Below, piece after piece: positions 57,191-64,000 of a stretch of DNA of 64,000 nt. The translations under genes and the position numbers were made by a program. Source of the DNA: Chiayiivirga flava (GTDB lineage Bacteria; Pseudomonadota; Gammaproteobacteria; Xanthomonadales; Xanthomonadaceae); assembly GCF_014202825.1 (NCBI RefSeq), contig NZ_JACHHP010000005.1:258936-322935 (forward strand). Direction: 5' to 3'. Under the pieces are notes generated by a model. That model saw only the letters and a list, made by a program, of their open reading frames with translations. It was not told where the DNA came from and did not search any database. The first letter of the stretch is position 1. Each line of letters starts with the position of its first letter.

Positions 57191-57304
57191 CCGTCGTCCC
57201 GGCGAACGCCGGGACCCAGCGGCGTTGCTCGGGGTTGTTGCGCCGGTCCGGGCCAGAAACAGCGAAACGTCACTGGGTCCCGGCGTTCGCCGGTACGACG
57301 GGGG
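57191..57304. repeat. Inverted pair of GTCCCGGCGAACGCCGGGAC repeats
   Basis: Copies at 57191-57220 and, inverted, 57273-57304 (CTGGGTCCCGGCGTTCGCCGG). Each is itself a palindrome. It is a different family from the CTTCTCCC elements and a common intergenic repeat in proteobacteria with high GC. Confidence 0.85.
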
Positions 57305-57438
57305 AAAAGACCTTCGGGCTTCCCGCGGGATGAATCCCTCCAGCGGGAGCCGGCCGACGATGATCCCTGAACATCATCTTTTCCGTATGTGCAGCACCGT
57401 CCGGCAGCACGCCGGCCCTGCATCGCTCCGGAGTCGCC

Positions 57439-58809
57439 ATGGTCCGCTTCCGCACCCTCGTCCTGCTGGCCGCGCTCGTCCCGGCCGCATCCGCACTCGC
57501 CATCGAACCGGGTACGCCGGATCCGCTGTTCGGCACCGGCGGCACCGGCTTCGAAACCGTCTCGTACGCGCCCGACCTGGTCCAGCCCGCTGCCGCGATC
57601 GTCGCCGCCGACGGCAGCATCTACATCGGCGGCGGCGTGCTGGGGCAGGACAGCGTCGATCTCGCCGGTGTGCATCTGCTGCGCGACGGCAGTTTCGATC
57701 CCGGCTACGGCAAGGTGCGGCACGCGATTCCCGGCTACACATCGGCCTTTGCCGACGACTTCGCGCTGCAGCCCGACGGCAAGCTGCTCGTCGCCGCCCG
57801 CGTGTCCAATCCGGCGTCGCGCTGGGCCGTGTGCCGGTTGCGCGTCGACGGCGACCTCGATCCGGACTTCGGCGATGTCCAGACCCCCGGTTGCACCACG
57901 CCGCTGCAGGGCGAGGCCCGCGCCATCGTGCTGCAGTCCGACGGTCGCATCGTGGTGGCGGGGTCGGACAACTTCGGCGACCCTTCGCGCGCCGCGCTGA
58001 TCCGCCTGTCGAGCAGCGGTGTGCTCGACACGAGTTTCGCCGGCGGCGACACCGTCGCCGTTCTGCCCGAGGAACTGGCCGCACGCAGCAGTTTCAACGA
58101 TCTCGTGCTCGGCCCGGACGATACGCTCGTGGCCAGCGGCAGCTACGGTCCGCAGGGCGACGACCAGTTCATGGCCGCGCGCTTCGATGCCGATGGCGAA
58201 CTCGATGAGTCCTTCTCGCAGGACGGCGTGCGACTGGTGCAGTACACGCTGCTGCCGCCGGGCGAGCGGCTCAACATCGCGAACGGTCTGGCGCTGCTGC
58301 CCGACGGCGCGGTGCTGGTCTCGGGCACCGTGTACGTGCCCACCAACGGCGGTTCGATGCCGCGCATCGGCATCGTCAAGCTCGATGCCGACGGCGCGCT
58401 GTCATCCGATTTCGTGTCGGACGGGATGCCGGACGGCCAGCTGCTGATCGACCCCTGCGTGCAGGACGAATGCGACATCTGGGCGTCGGACCTGGCGGTG
58501 CTGCCGAACGGACGCATCCTGCTCGCCGGCGGCGCGCGCTTCGGCGACCTCGACATTCCCACCGTGCACACCCTGCGCCTGTTGCCCGACGGCCAGCTCG
58601 ATCCGGGCTGGGTCGGCGGCAACAACGGCGAGTTCGCGCCGGGCTTGTCGCTGACGTTCTGGGACGGCTTCTCGGTCTCCGATCTGCTGCTGCAGGGCGA
58701 CCGGCCGGTGGTCGTCGGCGAGCGGCTGGTGCCGCAGGACATGCTGGAGATCGGCGCGTACCGGCTTGCCGGAGAGCGGCTGTTCGGCGATTCGCTCGAG
58801 TCCGACTGA
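57439..58809 (+). CDS. Exported protein with delta-60 repeats
   Basis: 456 residues. Signal peptide of about 20 residues (VLLAALVPAASALA). The body contains about seven copies of a motif near 60 residues apart: LDPDFGDVQ, VLDTSFAGGD, ELDESFSQDGV, ALSSDFVSDGM and QLDPGWVGG, with intervening LQPDGKLLVAARV, LQSDGRIVVAGSD and LPDGAVLVSGTV strands. This is the delta-60 repeat seen in large secreted proteins. Likely a beta-propeller-like exported protein. It ends RLFGDSLESD, a weaker version of the terminal motif shared with neighbours. GGAG lies eight bases before the ATG. Confidence 0.87.
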   Translation: MVRFRTLVLLAALVPAASALAIEPGTPDPLFGTGGTGFETVSYAPDLVQPAAAIVAADGSIYIGGGVLGQDSVDLAGVHLLRDGSFDPGYGKVRHAIPGYTSAFADDFALQPDGKLLVAARVSNPASRWAVCRLRVDGDLDPDFGDVQTPGCTTPLQGEARAIVLQSDGRIVVAGSDNFGDPSRAALIRLSSSGVLDTSFAGGDTVAVLPEELAARSSFNDLVLGPDDTLVASGSYGPQGDDQFMAARFDADGELDESFSQDGVRLVQYTLLPPGERLNIANGLALLPDGAVLVSGTVYVPTNGGSMPRIGIVKLDADGALSSDFVSDGMPDGQLLIDPCVQDECDIWASDLAVLPNGRILLAGGARFGDLDIPTVHTLRLLPDGQLDPGWVGGNNGEFAPGLSLTFWDGFSVSDLLLQGDRPVVVGERLVPQDMLEIGAYRLAGERLFGDSLESD

Positions 58810-58821
58810 CGCGCGCGCGGA

Positions 58822-59184
58822 CTACAGCGCCGGGGTCTGCTCCAGCAGGCTTAGCAGCGCATCGCGCAAGGCCACGCGCAGCTGCGCGAGCTTGAGCTCG
58901 GCCGGACCGGCGCCGAAGTGCTCGGGGTCGAGGTGTTCGACGCGCAGCGCCGCCTCGGCCAGGTCCGTGGCGCCCAGCGCGAGCGCGGACGAACGCAGGA
59001 AATGCGCCGCGTGTTTCACCTCGGCCGGGTCGCGGCGCTCGTGCGCGAGCTCGATGCGGCTCAGCAGCGCCGGTGCGTCGGCGGCGAACAGGCGGATCAG
59101 TTTGGCGAAGCTGCCGGGCTGGTCCTGGTCGAGCAGGTGCAGCAGCGCCAGCGCGTCCGAGTTCAGGGTCACAGGCGAGGTCAT
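58822..59184 (-). CDS. Orphan HPt (histidine phosphotransfer) protein
   Basis: 120 residues, four-helix HPt fold. The phosphorylated His is expected at H61 in AAHFLRSSALALG (family pattern AH-x-LKGSS). Start MTSPVTLNSDALALLHLLDQ at 59184; the frame runs further upstream without HPt-like sequence. HPt proteins shuttle phosphate between receiver domains of phosphorelays. No sensor kinase or response regulator is adjacent, so the partners are elsewhere. Convergent with the delta-60 protein gene, 12 nt apart. Confidence 0.85.
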   Translation of the reverse strand: MTSPVTLNSDALALLHLLDQDQPGSFAKLIRLFAADAPALLSRIELAHERRDPAEVKHAAHFLRSSALALGATDLAEAALRVEHLDPEHFGAGPAELKLAQLRVALRDALLSLLEQTPAL

Positions 59185-59311
59185 CGGGTGAGTGTCCGGC
59201 GGGAGGAGTCGGCAGGCACGGCGAAGTCCCCCTTCGCGCATGCGGTTCCAGAACGGGCGAAAGGATAACGCGAAGCGGCGCCGGCGGGGGATCGCCGCGT
59301 CCGGCCGCGTT

Positions 59312-60712
59312 TCACGGGGCGCGGACCCGTCGCAGCCGGCCGTCGCGCTCGATGATCGCGTCGACGTCGCCCGGCGGCGCGACAAGGGTGACGCGCGCGC
59401 CGATCGGCACGCCGGCGTAGGACGGAATGTGGTGCACGAGGCGCGTGTAGATCCACGCATCGCCCGGCTCCGCCACCTGCAGGCGCAGCGGCGGGCCCGC
59501 ATGTGTGCGCAACGCGTCGGCCAGCGCCGGCGAGAACCGCGCCTGCAACGCGCCGACGCGGTGCATCTCGCGCTGCACGTTGACGCCGTGCCACACCAGC
59601 AGCAGTGCCGCGATCGCCACCACGGCGCGCTCGCGCCCGAGTCGCGGCCACGCGAGCGCGACCACGCCCACGCCGAGCGCGGACAGGCCGTAGCCGTACT
59701 GGTTGGCGGCCTGCGCCAGGATCAGCACCGGACCGAGCGCGGCCGCACTGCCGAGCACCCACGCCAGCGCAAACCGCGGACCGGCGCGCCACAACATGGC
59801 GATCAGCGCGAGCGCGATCGCCGCCAGCACGGCCAGGCGCGCAGGCGATGCGCGCAGCACCGACTGCATCTCGAACAGCGTCGGCAGCCACGGGAACAGC
59901 AGGTATTCGATCCAGCGCTGCGGCACCTGCAGCAGGCTCAGCGCATAGCCGCTGCCGGGTCGCGCGCCGTCGAGCATCGGCCCGAGCCGCAGCGCGAGAT
60001 ACACCGCCACGGCCGCGCCGCTGCCGGCCGCGGCGGCCAGCCACACGCGCCGGCGCGACGCCACCAGCGCGGCGACGCAGGCGAGTGCCGGAAACACCAG
60101 CGCGGCCTCCTTCGCAAGCAACGCCAGCGCCGCCGCCAGCGCGGCGACCAACATCTCCGGACCCGGCGTCGCATCCTCGCGCTCGGCACGACGCTGCAGC
60201 CACGCGGTGAGGAGCAATGCGATGCCCAGCCACAGCAGATCGGCCAAGGTCGCGACCCACCCGTGCACGTAGGCCGCATACGGATTGAGCGCAAACAGCA
60301 GCGCCGCGGCCGCCGCCACGCGCGGCGCCACGCGTGCGCGCAGCAGCACGCGCGCCAGCAGCAGCGCGTTGACGCTGCCCAGCAGCACCCACAGCGCGTG
60401 GAACAGAATCGGGCGCTCGAACAGCGCGTGCGAGATCGCCAGCCAGAGATTGAACGTGAGCGGGCGGTACTGGAAGGTCCGCACGTCGAACCAGTCCACC
60501 CACGGCAGCGCCGGCCACGGCACGTCGGACATCGCGGCCCACTGCAATTCGTCGTGGCTGAAGTAGCCGGGATTGGCGAGCAGCAGCACCTGCGCGGCGA
60601 GCAGCGCCAGCAGCAGCGCGCACGCCTGCAACGGCGACGGCGGCACGCGCGGCGCGGAATCGGTGTGGGGCATCGCGCGCGGGACTGGCATCGGTGCGCC
60701 ATTCTGCGTCAT
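59312..60712 (-). CDS. Membrane glycosyltransferase-like protein (GT-C type)
   Basis: 466 residues from the ATG at 60712; ATGs at 60691 and 60673 are equally possible. About 10-11 membrane helices. The first loop NPGYFSHDELQWAAMSDVPW contains an acidic HDE motif like the catalytic DD/DE of GT-C enzymes, and RTFQYRPLTFNLWLAI follows. The C-terminal soluble part is about 80 residues and includes VAEPGDAWIYTRLVHHIPS. This suggests a polyprenyl-phosphate-sugar-dependent transferase in the inner membrane, but no cognate sugar genes are near. The frame extends far upstream over maeB on the other strand; that part is a shadow. Confidence 0.75.
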   Translation of the reverse strand: MTQNGAPMPVPRAMPHTDSAPRVPPSPLQACALLLALLAAQVLLLANPGYFSHDELQWAAMSDVPWPALPWVDWFDVRTFQYRPLTFNLWLAISHALFERPILFHALWVLLGSVNALLLARVLLRARVAPRVAAAAALLFALNPYAAYVHGWVATLADLLWLGIALLLTAWLQRRAEREDATPGPEMLVAALAAALALLAKEAALVFPALACVAALVASRRRVWLAAAAGSGAAVAVYLALRLGPMLDGARPGSGYALSLLQVPQRWIEYLLFPWLPTLFEMQSVLRASPARLAVLAAIALALIAMLWRAGPRFALAWVLGSAAALGPVLILAQAANQYGYGLSALGVGVVALAWPRLGRERAVVAIAALLLVWHGVNVQREMHRVGALQARFSPALADALRTHAGPPLRLQVAEPGDAWIYTRLVHHIPSYAGVPIGARVTLVAPPGDVDAIIERDGRLRRVRAP

Positions 60713-60765
60713 CGCCGCGCGTGGCGCGATGCCTGCCGCGACGACCGGAATCGCCGTCACCCCGC

Positions 60766-60774
60766 TGCTAGAAT
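60766..60774 (+). promoter_or_regulatory. Possible extended -10 promoter of maeB
   Basis: TGCTAGAAT is a TGn-extended -10 hexamer 31 nt before the maeB ATG. No strong -35 is seen. Confidence 0.4.
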
Positions 60775-60805
60775 CGAACACCCCTCGCTCCGGCCGCCGC
60801 CCACG

Positions 60806-63097
<2,292 letters not shown>

Positions 63098-63910
63098 GCG
63101 CCTCCCCGCTGGCGGCACCGACGCAAGCACATGCGCCGGCGCCGCCGCGTTCTCGCTCCCTTCTCCCCTCGGGAGAAGGTGGCGGCAGCCGGATGAGGGC
63201 GCGCCGCCCGTTCGGAACATCGACGGGGCTGCCGGAGCGAGCGCTCTGTGCCACGGCCCTTGTATCTCCGGGTGACGCTCTCGGAACCTCGGCGTGGCGC
63301 CCTCATCCGCCCTGTCGGGCACCTTCTCCCGCAGGGAGAAGGAATGCAGATTGCGGCGGTGGAAGCGCAGATCCGCGTGGAGCGCGAAGCGAAGGGTTGA
63401 GCGCATGTCCGCTGGCGGCAACGACGCAGGCACATGCGCCGGCGCCGCCGCGTTCTGGCTCCCTTCTCCCGTCGAGAGAAGGTGGCGGCAGCCGGATGAG
63501 GGCGCGCCGTCCGTTCTGGCCATCGACGGGGCCGCCGGAGCGAACGCGCTGTGCCACTGGCCCTGTATCTGCAGGTGACGCTTTCAGAACCTCGGCATGG
63601 CGCCCTCATCCGCCCTATCGGGCACCTTCTCCCGCAGGGAGAAGGAATGCAGATTGCGGCGGTGAAAGTGCAGATCCGCGTGGAGCGCGAAGCGAAGGGC
63701 TGAGCGCATGTCCGCTGGCGGCACCGACGCAGGCACATGCGCCCGCGCCGCCGCGTTCTGGCTCCCTTCTCCCGTCGGGAGAAGGTGGCGGCAGCCGGAT
63801 GAGGGCGCGCCGCCCGTTCTGTCCATCGACGGGGCTACCGGAGCGAGCGCTCTGTGCTACTGGCCTCGTATCTCCAAGTGATGCTTTCGGAACCTCGGCG
63901 TGGCGCCCTT

Positions 63911-64000
63911 ATGTCTTCGCCCCTCGCTATTGTCGAGGTGCCGAGAGCCGGCCAGCCCACCCGATAGACCCTGGGTCTTGCGACCGTGGATGAGCCTGGG
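63911..64000. other. Window end, nothing recognised
   Basis: 90 nt after the truncated third unit. No gene, RNA or repeat could be supported. Confidence 0.5.

Larger units (their letters stand above)
56599..57438. other. Divergent intergenic region: orphan terminator, inverted repeat, no supported gene
   Basis: 840 nt between two divergent exported-protein genes. It holds a plus-strand terminator with no gene in front of it and an inverted repeat pair. The open frames here are Arg/Pro/Ala-rich and lack ribosome binding sites, so none is called. Confidence 0.6.

Noticed and set aside
56686..57723. Several open frames of 100-345 codons on both strands of the 56.6-57.7 kb gap
   Set aside because: All are Arg/Pro/Ala-rich, cross the terminator or the inverted repeats, and lack translation signals.
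59192..60805. Long N-terminal extension of the maeB frame
   Set aside because: The extension is antisense to the membrane glycosyltransferase-like gene and is Arg/Gln/His-rich; MaeB proteins start at the ATG at 60806.
63294..63578. A 94-codon open frame inside the tandem array
   Set aside because: It runs across palindromic elements and the duplicated maeB end in another frame, with no ribosome binding site.

Overview
The window is about 68% GC by eye, gap-poor and built of co-directional operons with 1-8 nt overlaps. Gene content and order point to a gammaproteobacterium of the Xanthomonadales (Lysobacterales): pilMNOPQ divergent from a class A penicillin-binding protein, gltA beside a zinc-free L31, the block yicC-gmk-rpoZ-spoT-ridA-recG divergent from rph-rdgB, a five-gene MoxR/DUF58/Bat operon, and many paired palindromic intergenic repeats carrying a CTTCTCCC...GGGAGAAGG core. 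The genus cannot be fixed from the sequence.

Layout. 1-9013: transketolase (3' end cut by the window edge), a dicarboxylate symporter-ECF sigma-Ser/Thr kinase/TPR set on the minus strand, and an APC amino acid permease. 9230-16173: Bat operon (MoxR ATPase, DUF58, DUF4381, BatA, fused BatB-BatC, BatD). 16286-25781: a cNMP-binding/EAL phosphodiesterase, a 993-residue Ig-repeat lipoprotein and the type IV pilus assembly operon pilMNOPQ. 26014-31279: PBP1A, a conserved protein of unknown function, citrate synthase and ribosomal protein L31. 31480-39861: a large MscK-like mechanosensitive channel, nucleoside hydrolase, acyltransferase, RecG and RidA. 40283-46164: SpoT, RpoZ, Gmk, YicC, then RNase PH and RdgB in the other direction.

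From 46165 to about 60700 the window becomes accessory. It holds exported proteins with ASH, delta-60 or WD-like repeats, a zinc phospholipase C/P1 nuclease-like secreted protein with a membrane-anchored partner of lower GC, a CadC-type regulator with TPRs, an orphan HPt protein and a membrane glycosyltransferase-like protein. Several of the exported proteins carry a short Asp-Gly-Phe-Glu/Asp-like motif at the C-terminus or just after the signal peptide. The window ends with malic enzyme MaeB. The last codons of maeB and the following palindromic repeats have been amplified as a 303-bp tandem array.

The most interesting signals are the recurrent terminal GFE/GFD motif of the exported proteins, the amplified maeB 3' end, the secreted Zn-enzyme-like pair, the symporter/sigma/kinase set, and an orphan terminator that suggests a small RNA near 56.9 kb.
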